Shown here piece by piece: positions 1 through 6,218 of a stretch of 51,447 nucleotides of DNA. This stretch comes from Desulfosporosinus cupriresistens. GTDB taxonomy: Bacteria; Bacillota; Desulfitobacteriia; Desulfitobacteriales; Desulfitobacteriaceae. The notes beneath the pieces were generated by a model that had not been told where the DNA came from, made no database searches, and saw only the letters and a program-made list of their open reading frames with translations. Where the stretch lies: assembly GCF_001707885.1 (NCBI RefSeq), contig NZ_MASS01000032.1:1-51447 (forward strand), in the 5' to 3' direction. Position numbers and translations under genes: made by a program. Every line of letters starts with the position of its first letter. The stretch's first letter is position 1.

Positions 1-285
1 ATTTCCACTGAGTTCGCAGTGGACTCCCATGTCTTCTCGTTCGGATTCATAGACTTTCATTTGTCCGTGCATATACATGCGGTCATATCCCATGGCTTTG
101 GTTTCGATGGGCACCCATTCTTTGCCGGGGATATTTAGGACGTCGAAGATTTTGGAGCCGTGGGGGAGTGTGAAGGCGAACCAGTCGATGAGTATGCGCT
201 GACCCGTAGATTGTGCCCCCGTGTTACTTGCCGGGGGCACTAGCTCTTGGGTTGGATTTAGTTCGAAGGAGATTTGCTTTTGCAT
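1..285 (-). CDS. Replication initiation factor / Rep_trans-type relaxase, N-terminal part
   Basis: The reading frame is open from an ATG at 285 to the left edge, 95 codons without a stop. AGGAGGT lies 9 to 10 bases upstream of the ATG. The visible part has a short polar N-terminus and then a segment reading IDWFAFTLPHGSKIFDVL, followed by the MGYDRM region and MGVHCELSG. This pattern is typical of the start of the replication initiation factor domain (Rep_trans, PF02486) found in Gram-positive plasmids, phages and Tn916-like elements (Orf20/MobT). These proteins nick one DNA strand for rolling-circle replication or transfer. The catalytic tyrosine would lie beyond the edge, so activity cannot be judged. 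The family call rests on motif memory. Confidence 0.72.
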   Translation of the reverse strand, partial: MQKQISFELNPTQELVPPASNTGAQSTGQRILIDWFAFTLPHGSKIFDVLNIPGKEWVPIETKAMGYDRMYMHGQMKVYESEREDMGVHCELSGN

Positions 286-364
286 GGGCTTTACCTCCTG
301 TTTTTTGGGGTTGGGTTTGGGTTTAACTTTGGGTCATGGCAACGTTTTGTTGGGTGAGTATGTA

Positions 365-437
365 GAAACCCTTCCAGGCTCGCCTATTCGGCTCGGTCCT
401 ATCGGACTTTCTCCCTGCGGTCGAAACCCTCCAGGCT
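365..437. repeat. Tandem hairpins between direct repeats upstream of rep
   Basis: In the gene-free 253 bases before the rep start, an almost identical 15-16 base direct repeat (GAAACCCTTCCAGGCT at 365-380 and GAAACCCTCCAGGCT at 423-437) flanks two small hairpins. These are GCC-TATTC-GGC at 382-392 and GTCC-TATC-GGAC at 396-407. Read on the minus strand the second loop is GATA, a GNRA loop. Nicking origins (oriT or double-strand origin) of Rep_trans proteins often lie just upstream of, or inside, the rep gene, so this is a candidate origin. A small structured RNA is the alternative. No nick-site consensus was recognised. Confidence 0.35.
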
Positions 438-538
438 TTACCCCTAGGTCTTCTGTAAGTGAAATTTGGGGTCTAAGAGGACGTTGCTCGCCGCAAGGGC
501 AGAAGGAAGTCTTTTTTCTGAATTATTCTGATTGAGTT

Positions 539-871
539 TTAGGGGAAAGACTCCCTTCGGGCTTCAGCATTTGGGTACGTACAGTTTGTCAAGGCATAAA
601 AAATGAAATTACGATGCATGTGTTTTATACTTGACAAACACATACGATCTTTTAGATATCCAGGGGGTTTGTGGCGCGACATTGTTTGTTTGGGCGTAGG
701 AAGGGAACGGCCCAAGGTTCTTTTAGTGCGGTTGACATCTGACATGCAGTCACGGCATTTGCACAGCTTTGAGAAGCCGTCATAGACGACCCAGTCTTCT
801 TCAGTGCAGGAACGTCCGCAAAGTATGCAAAAGGTGTAAGCTGGGGTCTTGATGGTTTCACCACCCTTCAA
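539..871 (-). CDS. Small cysteine-rich (zinc-finger-like) hypothetical protein
   Basis: This 110-residue product has CILCGRSC near residues 15-22 and CKCRDC near residues 37-42, a treble-clef or zinc-ribbon-like arrangement. The rest is basic and not recognised. Translation would start at TTG 871, which overlaps the TGA of the upstream gene (TTGA), so the two are probably translationally coupled. Overlapping frames on both strands exist, but only this one has the paired cysteine motifs and the coupled start. The function is unknown; such mini-proteins are common cargo near the Rep gene of integrative elements. The C-terminal half is weakly supported as coding. Confidence 0.5.
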   Translation of the reverse strand: MKGGETIKTPAYTFCILCGRSCTEEDWVVYDGFSKLCKCRDCMSDVNRTKRTLGRSLPTPKQTMSRHKPPGYLKDRMCLSSIKHMHRNFIFYALTNCTYPNAEARRESFP

Positions 872-1086
872 GAAGATCGTTTTGTATAGATTGGTTTAAT
901 CACAAAGCCTTCATGATTGGCGCCGCATTTCTCACATTTGGATACGGGCCGACCATCCATGAGCATTTTTGTTAAGTAGTCTTTGTATAAGTCAAGTTGA
1001 GCGTTGTCGGTAGAAATTAGCATCGGAAACGATTGACGGCATTCGGGACAATAGGCCGAGACTTCCCATTGTTGTTTACTTCGCAT
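868..1086 (-). CDS. Small zinc-ribbon-like hypothetical protein
   Basis: The product carries YCPECRQSF near the N-terminus and KCEKCGANH in the second half, two CxxC knuckles that together suggest one bound zinc. I prefer the ATG at 1086, preceded by GTGGGGTT. A GTG at 1098, overlapping the stop of the upstream gene, would add four residues. The stop overlaps the TTG start of the next gene. It has no recognised homologue. It forms a tight run with the genes at 539 and 1098, so co-expression is likely. Confidence 0.6.
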   Translation of the reverse strand: MRSKQQWEVSAYCPECRQSFPMLISTDNAQLDLYKDYLTKMLMDGRPVSKCEKCGANHEGFVIKPIYTKRSS

Positions 1087-1097
1087 AGATAACCCCA

Positions 1098-1322
1098 CTA
1101 CGCCATTAGGACTCGAAAATCTTTATTTTCAACTGAGAGCATTGACCCGCTGATGAGACATTCAATCCAATTCCCGTCTTTGTATTGCAATACTCGAAAT
1201 GTGCAGCCATTAAGTTCTTCAAAGGCCATGGATATAGATCGTTCTAGGGTTCTTACTAGGCTATAGTTCAGCCATATGTTCTCTACCAATACTTGCAAGC
1301 AATAGTCTCTTAAGTAATTCAT
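1098..1322 (-). CDS. Hypothetical protein
   Basis: This 74-residue acidic product starts at ATG 1322 behind AAGGAGTG at good spacing. Its TAG stop overlaps the alternative GTG start of the following zinc-ribbon gene, indicating one transcript. No cysteine motif, signal peptide or membrane segment is seen. The middle part, CTFRVLQYKDGNWIECLISG, looks like a small beta-rich fold. The function is unknown. Confidence 0.55.
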   Translation of the reverse strand: MNYLRDYCLQVLVENIWLNYSLVRTLERSISMAFEELNGCTFRVLQYKDGNWIECLISGSMLSVENKDFRVLMA

Positions 1323-1423
1323 TGTCTTTTCACTCCTTCTTGTTTAATGAAGACGGGAAAAGCTCCCTGGAATATGTTTGTTTCTAGGAAGCTGATCCAA
1401 TTACAAGCTTACAAAAATGGATT

Positions 1424-1699
1424 TTATCGGAATGGTTTGAAGTGCAAAAAGAAATTCTCATTATTGACTGATCTACCCATTTCAGTATATTGAAGGTTTA
1501 AGCCATCATAAGTCCTACATGGAATCTCAATTAATTTAAAGGATTTTCTCTTAATAATTTTTTGAACCTTTTGAGGAATACCAAAAGAAACTTCCTTAGA
1601 ATTTTTTAAAGTAGAATAAGAAACAGGATAAAACTCCAAACACTTTTGTTTACCTTGTGTTTCGTAATACATAATGATCGGAACATCAATAAATCTCAT
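1424..1699 (-). CDS. Hypothetical protein
   Basis: This 91-residue basic product starts at ATG 1699 behind AGGAAGTG. It has no recognised motif and no membrane segment. It lies in an AT-rich stretch between the small-gene run at 539-1322 and the excisionase-like gene, on the same strand. The separate ribosome binding site and codon-like composition support it, but only weakly. Confidence 0.45.
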   Translation of the reverse strand: MRFIDVPIIMYYETQGKQKCLEFYPVSYSTLKNSKEVSFGIPQKVQKIIKRKSFKLIEIPCRTYDGLNLQYTEMGRSVNNENFFLHFKPFR

Positions 1700-1833
1700 T
1701 TCTAATACACTTCCTTTTTCGACATTGCGCTGCCACTAAAAATTATGGAAGTATGTTTTACATTACGATCCACTTCCACTTCCATAATCTCCAATGAAAT
1801 TTGCTGATCCATTAAGATAAGTCATTCAGTAAA

Positions 1834-2079
1834 TTATTTACCGAGTGCTTTTAATGCTTTGGGGTTCCTATGGGTTTCAGCTTGTCTCTCCATCCATTCT
1901 TTGACTTGCTGTTTAGGGAAGACGTATCGATTGCCGAAGGGTACTTTGGGGAAGTCAATTCGTTGAGACAAGGTATAGGCTCGGTTGTGGCCTATGCGTA
2001 AGTATTGACAAAGTTCTTTATGGGTGAGGAAGTCAGGCAGTGAATCATAGGGTATCGCATCGGAGGTTATACGGCCCAT
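1834..2079 (-). CDS. Excisionase-family helix-turn-helix protein
   Basis: This 81-residue product has a central segment FLTHKELCQYLRIGHNRAYT, then FPKVPFGNRYVFPKQQVKEWME. This is the winged-helix pattern of MerR/AlpA-like excisionases (HTH_17): a helix-turn-helix followed by a short wing and a terminal helix. Such proteins bind near the attachment site and direct the integrase toward excision, or act as transcription factors. Its start overlaps the end of the upstream gene by 13 bases, so both are probably made from one transcript whose promoter lies in the operator-rich region at 2400-2560. That would let the element's repressor control excision. Confidence 0.75.
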   Translation of the reverse strand: MGRITSDAIPYDSLPDFLTHKELCQYLRIGHNRAYTLSQRIDFPKVPFGNRYVFPKQQVKEWMERQAETHRNPKALKALGK

Positions 2080-2390
2080 TGTGATTTAACCCCCTTTGTT
2101 AAGCGCTTAAATTCTTGGAAATATCTATCTGAGATTCTCTGAGTGTAGAGTAATTTATTTACGTCTCCAGACTCCCACGCAATGACAACATAGCAAATCG
2201 GTTTTCCAGATTCATAAGCAATGTAGCCTAGAAATTCAGTTCTCATCTTTCCTTCAATTTCAAAGCTTTCCGCTTCTAAAATAATTAACTCACGGTCCAT
2301 ACACGATTGATCATAAAATTCATGGTTTATGCTTTCCATAAGTTCAGCAGGAATCATTTGATGAACTTTTTCACTTAGTTTAATAGCCAT
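2067..2390 (-). CDS. Hypothetical protein, first gene of the excisionase transcript
   Basis: This 107-residue soluble protein starts at ATG 2390 behind AAAGGACG. It is not recognised. The segment YIAYESGKPICYVVIAWESGD looks like a beta-hairpin. Its position directly downstream of the palindrome cluster at 2427-2551 and its 13-base overlap with the excisionase gene make it the first gene of the lytic- or excision-side operon. Confidence 0.6.
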   Translation of the reverse strand: MAIKLSEKVHQMIPAELMESINHEFYDQSCMDRELIILEAESFEIEGKMRTEFLGYIAYESGKPICYVVIAWESGDVNKLLYTQRISDRYFQEFKRLTKGVKSQWAV

Positions 2391-2426
2391 TATCTACACG
2401 TCCTTTCAACTTATTTTTCTCCACTT

Positions 2427-2551
2427 TTTAATTATCACTATGCACATTGTGATAATTAAATTATCAATAAGGACATTAAAAAAATAACCCTTGGAAATGT
2501 TGACGATAATATTTTTATCACATATAATACTAAATAGATAATAATATTATC
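2427..2551. promoter_or_regulatory. Cluster of repressor operators GATAAT-N3-ATTATC
   Basis: Three 15-base palindromes of one design lie here: 2451-2465 (spacer TAA), 2505-2519 (spacer ATT, one mismatch in the right arm) and 2537-2551 (spacer AAT). In addition, 2427-2438 and 2449-2460 form a perfect 12-base inverted repeat around a 10-base spacer, so the first site is partly duplicated in opposite orientation. The cluster lies between the start of the gene at 2390 and the end of the XRE gene at 2576, where the promoter for the leftward genes must be. Repeated sites of this type fit cooperative binding by a CI/Cro-like repressor. Confidence 0.7.
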
Positions 2552-2575
2552 ATCCAAGTACTTTTCACCTCTTTC

Positions 2576-2782
2576 CTAACTTTGATAAAAATCGGAAAAT
2601 AAACTTTCGATAGGTTCATTAAAGTACTTTGATATTTTGAACATTAAATCCCTGCCAGGAGCAAATGTTCCATTCTCAATCATTCGGACATAAACCTCAG
2701 AGATACCTAAATCCTTAGCAACGTCTTTTTGTTTGCCCTTTTTCTTCCGGCACTCGGAGAAGAAGATGCGTTTTTTTTGCAT
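2576..2782 (-). CDS. Small XRE-family (Cro-like) DNA-binding protein
   Basis: This 68-residue product is almost entirely one helix-turn-helix domain of the Cro/C1 type. The recognition region reads DVAKDLGISEVYVRMIENG, followed by the usual aromatic/proline C-terminal helix region. The start ATG at 2782 follows AGGAGG with a rather long 12-base gap. It is transcribed divergently from the larger XRE gene at 2854, with an operator palindrome between them. This is the usual switch layout of temperate elements, and the protein would be the Cro-like partner or an activator. Confidence 0.8.
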   Translation of the reverse strand: MQKKRIFFSECRKKKGKQKDVAKDLGISEVYVRMIENGTFAPGRDLMFKISKYFNEPIESLFSDFYQS

Positions 2783-2817
2783 TCCTCATATCCACCTCCT
2801 TACCTCTAATTATATTT

Positions 2818-2832
2818 GATAATTATATTATC
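2818..2832. promoter_or_regulatory. Operator palindrome between divergent XRE genes
   Basis: A perfect GATAAT-TAT-ATTATC palindrome lies between the starts at 2782 and 2854. It has the same arms and spacer length as the sites at 2451, 2505 and 2537. It is immediately upstream of the GAAAGGACG ribosome binding site of the repressor gene, so a bound protein would block the rightward promoter. This supports autoregulation by one of the two XRE proteins. Confidence 0.7.
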
Positions 2833-2853
2833 GGAAAGAAAGGACGTTATTTT

Positions 2854-3261
2854 ATGATTGGTGATATTCTTACTGAATTAAGAAATAAAAGAGGACTTAC
2901 ACAAGATCAGATGGCAGATGCTTTAGATGTAAAAAGACCTCGCTATAATTCATGGGAAAACAATATAGCTAAGCCAGATATCGAAATGCTCCAAAAGATT
3001 GCCAAATTTCATAACGTTACACCGAACTATATTCTTAATTTTAAACCTAGTAACCCTGCTCCTTCCTGGGCAACAGCAAAAGATAAACGTGATTTTAAAA
3101 AAATGCTTGAAGAAGATGATGACCTCATGTTTGACGGTATCCCTATCGAGAGCGAAGACCGCCAGAGAATCAAAGACGTTCTTACCGGACTATTTTGGGA
3201 TGCGAAACAAATGAACAAACGAAAAAAGAATCCTGACAGCACGAACGACACCAAGAAATAA
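2854..3261 (+). CDS. XRE-family repressor (CI-like)
   Basis: This 135-residue protein has an N-terminal helix-turn-helix at about residues 5-60, with LTQDQMADALDVKRPRYNSW as turn and recognition helix. A basic/acidic C-terminal extension follows. No LexA/CI-type serine peptidase domain is present, so induction by self-cleavage is unlikely. The gene is followed 42 bases later by an ImmA/IrrE metallopeptidase, and the ICEBs1 pair ImmR/ImmA is the known parallel: the peptidase cleaves the repressor to induce the element. The shared order strongly suggests that this is the ImmR-like repressor. The start is ATG behind AAAGGACG. Confidence 0.82.
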   Translation: MIGDILTELRNKRGLTQDQMADALDVKRPRYNSWENNIAKPDIEMLQKIAKFHNVTPNYILNFKPSNPAPSWATAKDKRDFKKMLEEDDDLMFDGIPIESEDRQRIKDVLTGLFWDAKQMNKRKKNPDSTNDTKK

Positions 3262-3303
3262 TTCATGGTGCCGTTTTTCTATTAAAGGGGTGCTTTTTAA
3301 ATT

Positions 3304-3714
3304 ATGGACAAGCTTATAAGCAATTTAATTCGTAAGTATAAAACTAATTGCCCCTTCACTCTTGCTGATCATCTTAATATCCATATCCGTTTTGCTGACC
3401 TAGGCGAGCACACCCGTGGCATTTATTATAGTAAACTCAGACGCCGATTTATCGTGATTAACTCCAGGCTAAATTCCCACTGGCAACGTTTCATATGCGC
3501 TCACGAGTTGGCACACGACAGGCTTCACAGGGGCCTAAATCGATTTTTCTTAGATGAACATTCGTTTTTAAACACAGATAAATACGAAAGACAAGCTAAT
3601 CAATTTGCAGTTCAGTTACTTTTATCCTCTACCAATATATATTATGGCGAGACTATTGAACATTTTTTTCTCAGAAATGGCGTACCAACTGAAATGATTG
3701 ATTATTTCGATTAA
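3304..3714 (+). CDS. ImmA/IrrE-family metallopeptidase
   Basis: This 136-residue protein has the zinc motif HELAH at residues 67-71, with the flanking FICAHELAHDRLHRG context typical of the ImmA/IrrE family (formerly DUF955). In ICEBs1 the homologue cleaves the element's repressor after DNA damage or quorum signalling. Here it follows the CI-like gene and precedes the integrase on one strand, so it is the probable antirepressor. The length is close to that of other ImmA proteins. The substrate assignment is inferred from gene order. Confidence 0.85.
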   Translation: MDKLISNLIRKYKTNCPFTLADHLNIHIRFADLGEHTRGIYYSKLRRRFIVINSRLNSHWQRFICAHELAHDRLHRGLNRFFLDEHSFLNTDKYERQANQFAVQLLLSSTNIYYGETIEHFFLRNGVPTEMIDYFD

Positions 3715-3725
3715 AGGAGGTTAAA

Positions 3726-4952
3726 ATGAAAACCAAAGAAAAAGATCAAGAGAAAAAGAAAGGACGAAGGAAGAATCCCTACGGTGAAGGTTCAATTTAT
3801 CAAATCAATGATGGTAAACTCAAGGGTAAATGGAAAGGGCAACTCATTATAGGTACTAATCCCGAGACAAATAAACCTATTCGGCGTAGTTTTTACGGTA
3901 ATGGATGGAATGAAGTACGGGATAAGATGAAGTTAGCAAAGGCCGAGCTAGATAAAGGAGTTGACCTTCAGAAACAAGCTAATATCACTTTTGGCGAATG
4001 GATAACCACGTGGATGGATAACTACAAAAAGCTTGAACTAGAACTATCCACTTGGGAGAACTACAATCGATCAATCAAAAACCTTATCATGCCAAACTTA
4101 GGAACTATTCCACTTAAGAGCTTAAAAACCGATGACATCCAGAAGTTTTATAACCTACTTATCAATGATAAGAAAGCAGCTGCAACCGTACGCAGGAATC
4201 ACCAGATAATTCGCTCATGCCTGGAAAAGGCAAAAAACACCCATCTATTAAGTTGGAATCCATGCGAAGGGGTTACCTTACCTAAACTGAATGAGAAAGA
4301 AGCAAAAGCACTTACTGTTAATGAGATGAACAAATTCATAGAGACATTGAATTCTCCTAAGATCGGCCCAAAATGGAGATCCGCTTTTTTGTTAGCTCTT
4401 GGAACAGGACTAAGACAAGGAGAAATATTAGCCTTAAAATGGGAAAATATTAATCTAAGAAATTATTCAGTAACGATAAAGGAAGCAATTTCAAGAACTA
4501 ATGCAGAGGGATTAATTTTTAAGGCTCCCAAAACAAAAAAATCAAAACGCACATTACCAATCCCTAAAGAGGCCGCTATCGCCCTTCGTTTATGGAGAAT
4601 TGTCCAGCGAAAAGAAAAGCTAGTGGCTGGAGCAGAGTACCAAGATCAAGGACTTGTGTTCACAACTATAAAAGGCACTATCATTTATCCCCGAAACTTC
4701 ACTAGACGATTTTATTCCATAAGGACTCAGGCAGGAATATCAAAGGAAATCAATCTTCATGCACTTCGCCACACATACGCCACAAGATTATTAGAGAATG
4801 GAGAAAATCTCAAAACTGTTCAAGAATTAATGGGACATGCTGACATATCAACCACTGGCAACACCTATGCCCATGTCATGCCAGAGATAAAAAGACAAGC
4901 TGTGTACAATCTAGATGGTTTGTTAAAACGAAAAAAGCCCCTCAAAGCTTGA
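3726..4952 (+). CDS. Tyrosine recombinase / integrase
   Basis: This 408-residue protein has an N-terminal basic tail, an AP2-like arm-binding domain (about 18-78, starting YGEGSIYQINDGK), a SAM-like core-binding domain (about 85-180) and a catalytic domain. The catalytic set is visible: R230 in GTGLRQGE, a lysine near 270, H345 and R348 in LHALRHT, H371 in MGHADI and the nucleophile Y381. It should integrate and excise the element at the adjacent tRNA-Pro. AAAGGAGG precedes the ATG. The gene is only 11 bases after the metallopeptidase gene, so repressor, protease and integrase may share a transcript. Confidence 0.95.
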   Translation: MKTKEKDQEKKKGRRKNPYGEGSIYQINDGKLKGKWKGQLIIGTNPETNKPIRRSFYGNGWNEVRDKMKLAKAELDKGVDLQKQANITFGEWITTWMDNYKKLELELSTWENYNRSIKNLIMPNLGTIPLKSLKTDDIQKFYNLLINDKKAAATVRRNHQIIRSCLEKAKNTHLLSWNPCEGVTLPKLNEKEAKALTVNEMNKFIETLNSPKIGPKWRSAFLLALGTGLRQGEILALKWENINLRNYSVTIKEAISRTNAEGLIFKAPKTKKSKRTLPIPKEAAIALRLWRIVQRKEKLVAGAEYQDQGLVFTTIKGTIIYPRNFTRRFYSIRTQAGISKEINLHALRHTYATRLLENGENLKTVQELMGHADISTTGNTYAHVMPEIKRQAVYNLDGLLKRKKPLKA

Positions 4953-4962
4953 AGGACTTTTC
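4931..4962 (-). terminator. Minus-strand rho-independent terminator overlapping the int stop
   Basis: On the minus strand an 8-bp stem (AGTCCTTC with GAGGGGCT, two G-U pairs) and a 7-base loop are followed by five T. On the plus strand the two wobble pairs become mismatches, so the structure favours leftward termination. It would stop transcripts coming from the tRNA-Pro gene before they run antisense through the integrase. Confidence 0.55.
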
Positions 4963-4966
4963 TAAT

Positions 4967-5001
4967 TGCACTATTTTTCAAATTGCACTACCAACTGCAC
5001 T
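4967..5001. repeat. Three TGCACTA direct repeats beside the attachment site
   Basis: TGCACTA occurs at 4967-4973, 4984-4990 and 4995-5001, preceded by AAT in the first two. The repeats lie between the integrase stop and the tRNA, inside the element. Short direct repeats in this position are typical arm-type binding sites for integrases with an AP2-like N-terminal domain, as this one has. The assignment is inferred from position and spacing. Confidence 0.4.
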
Positions 5002-5059
5002 ACTGGAGTATTTTGACTTCATTTTTCACTATCTAAAAGGCTGAAAGCCTTGATATTAC

Positions 5060-5136
5060 TGGTCGGAGCGACACGATTTGAACGTGCGACCTCTACCACC
5101 CCAAGGTAGCGCTCTACCAAGCTGAGCCACGCCCCG
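5060..5136 (-). tRNA. tRNA-Pro (anticodon GGG)
   Basis: The minus strand folds as a complete cloverleaf of 77 bases: acceptor CGGGGCG/CGCTCCG (one G-U), D stem GCTC/GAGC, anticodon stem CTACC/GGTAG with loop TTGGGGT, T arm closing TTCAAAT, discriminator A and encoded CCA. The anticodon GGG reads CCC/CCU. The 3' half faces the integrase, so it is the presumed attB; the tRNA stayed intact because the element carries a copy of the 3' end. A small hairpin at 5037-5051 (AAGGCT-GAA-AGCCTT) just downstream may help 3' end formation. Confidence 0.93.
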
Positions 5137-5197
5137 ACATAATGTCCTCAGATGAAGGACTTTTATAAGATATCATATTCCGTTGGAAAAAGCAACC

Positions 5198-5644
5198 CTA
5201 AGTTTGACCGATTACTTCTATCTTTCTAACACCATGGATTTCCGCAAGTCCAGACAACAGATTTTCGGGAGTATCTGCCATTCCAGCGGTTTCAATGGAA
5301 ACAGAGACATTGGCAATTCCCTGCAGTGGAATCCCTTGATTAATTGTTAAGACGTTGCCTTTGACAGATGCTATAAAATTCAGAACGTGAGAGAGCACTC
5401 CCGCTTTGTTTTCGAGAATGAGGGAAATGGTTATGATCCTCTCCCTACTCGCCTCGTAAAAGGGGAATACGCCGTCCTTATATTTGTAATAGGCACTTCG
5501 GCTAAGCCCTACACGTTCCACGGCATCATTGATCGTATAGACATCACCTTTGACAAGTAGTTCTTTCGCCTTAGCGGTCTTCAAAATGGCTTCCGGCAAT
5601 ATATTTTTACTGACAATTAAAAAATCATTTGTCTTGCCAATCAC
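5198..5644 (-). CDS. UPF0735 ACT domain protein (PheB-like)
   Basis: The segments IVSKNILPEAILKTAKAKELL, RVGLSRSAYYKYKDGVFPF and a C-terminal ACT domain (ITISLILENKAGVLSHVL onward) define the UPF0735/PheB family. It is a small protein with a possible HTH-like middle and an amino-acid-sensing ACT module. I chose GTG 5644 behind AGGGG because it gives 148 residues, close to the family length (Bacillus PheB is about 147). An ATG at 5674 lies further upstream. The role is not established; a link to phenylalanine metabolism is only by name. It is the first chromosomal gene beyond the tRNA. Confidence 0.85.
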   Translation of the reverse strand: MIGKTNDFLIVSKNILPEAILKTAKAKELLVKGDVYTINDAVERVGLSRSAYYKYKDGVFPFYEASRERIITISLILENKAGVLSHVLNFIASVKGNVLTINQGIPLQGIANVSVSIETAGMADTPENLLSGLAEIHGVRKIEVIGQT

Positions 5645-5781
5645 CAAATCGCCCCTATCTATTCCCTCGATCATGCACCTAAATGTTAGACGCATTAATT
5701 ATAAGCCAATCTGTATGCGTTTGGCAAGAATAGTAATTTGCACGAACATTTGAGAAATGGGCAAGGAGGTCTGACAAGTAC

Positions 5782-5833
5782 AAAAAAGGAACCTTAGGCC
5801 TCACATCTGAGAGATTACCTATACGTTCCTTTT
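5782..5833 (-). terminator. Long hairpin ending in a T-run
   Basis: AAAAGGAAC at 5784-5792 pairs with GTTCCTTTT at 5825-5833, with further pairing inside (CCTATA/TTAGG and CTCA/TGAG). On the minus strand it ends in six T. It lies between spoIVA and the UPF0735 gene and could be the spoIVA-side terminator or a leader element of the ACT gene. No known riboswitch core was recognised. Between here and 6103 I see no gene. Confidence 0.4.
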
Positions 5834-6103
5834 AATATTGCAGTTACTTCGACCTTTTCAGTTTCTTAGACGTATCCGCATCCAAAAGTCTCTTCTATTA
5901 AGTTAGAATACTAAGGGACTGTTACGGTGGAGGTAAACCCTTCTTCACCGCGATTTGTTCTATCTGGGATTTAGGCTTCGACGCAACTAATCCAAAACGA
6001 ATTTGTTGGTTTTGGAGCGGCATATTTTCGGAGAATCCTTACGGACGCCTTAGGCAATAGTAATCCTCAGGCGTTTAGTATTCTATGGAGCGTGCGCCTT
6101 CGG

Positions 6104-6128
6104 CGATAGTGTCCACAGGACACTATCG
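6104..6128. repeat. Palindromic repeat CGATAGTGTCC-ACA-GGACACTATCG
   Basis: A perfect 11-bp stem with a 3-base loop is followed at 6135-6146 by a further half copy (ACACTATCGTCA). A closely related palindrome (one changed base per arm) occurs at 33342-33366. On one side both are followed by the same CGCCGAAG sequence. The stretch 5834-6218 downstream of spoIVA is otherwise gene-free and seems to be an older member of the same dispersed intergenic repeat family. Confidence 0.6.
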
Positions 6129-6218
6129 TCATTAAACACTATCGTCACCGAAACTATTCTTACCATCCGAAGCCACGATGTTCAGGTTTATCTGAACGAG
6201 TTCAAATAGCAGATTTCA

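Larger units (their letters stand above)
1..5060. mobile_element. Right end of an integrated mobile element (phage/ICE-like)
   Basis: The block from the left edge to the 3' end of tRNA-Pro contains a partial Rep_trans-type initiator/relaxase, small hypothetical genes, an excisionase-like HTH protein, two divergent XRE regulators, an ImmA/IrrE-type metallopeptidase and a tyrosine integrase. The integrase is the gene nearest the tRNA. This order is typical of integrative elements that use a tRNA 3' end as attB. The other end and the second att copy lie outside the window. The part between about 1400 and 5060 is visibly more AT-rich than the chromosome that follows. Whether it is a conjugative/mobilisable element or a phage remnant cannot be decided here: no structural phage genes are in view, and the Rep favours a plasmid- or ICE-like element. 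Confidence 0.82.

Noticed and set aside
221..535. Plus-strand frame over the rep start and the hairpin region
   Set aside because: It overlaps the real start and Shine-Dalgarno region of rep on the other strand, has low-complexity sequence and no family signal.
603..864. Frames on both strands overlapping the cysteine-rich gene at 539-871
   Set aside because: They lack the cysteine motifs and ribosome binding sites; only the minus-strand frame from 871 is coupled to the upstream gene.
5782..5833. Riboswitch in front of the UPF0735 gene
   Set aside because: A long hairpin is present but no conserved core of a known riboswitch class was recognised; listed as terminator-like only.
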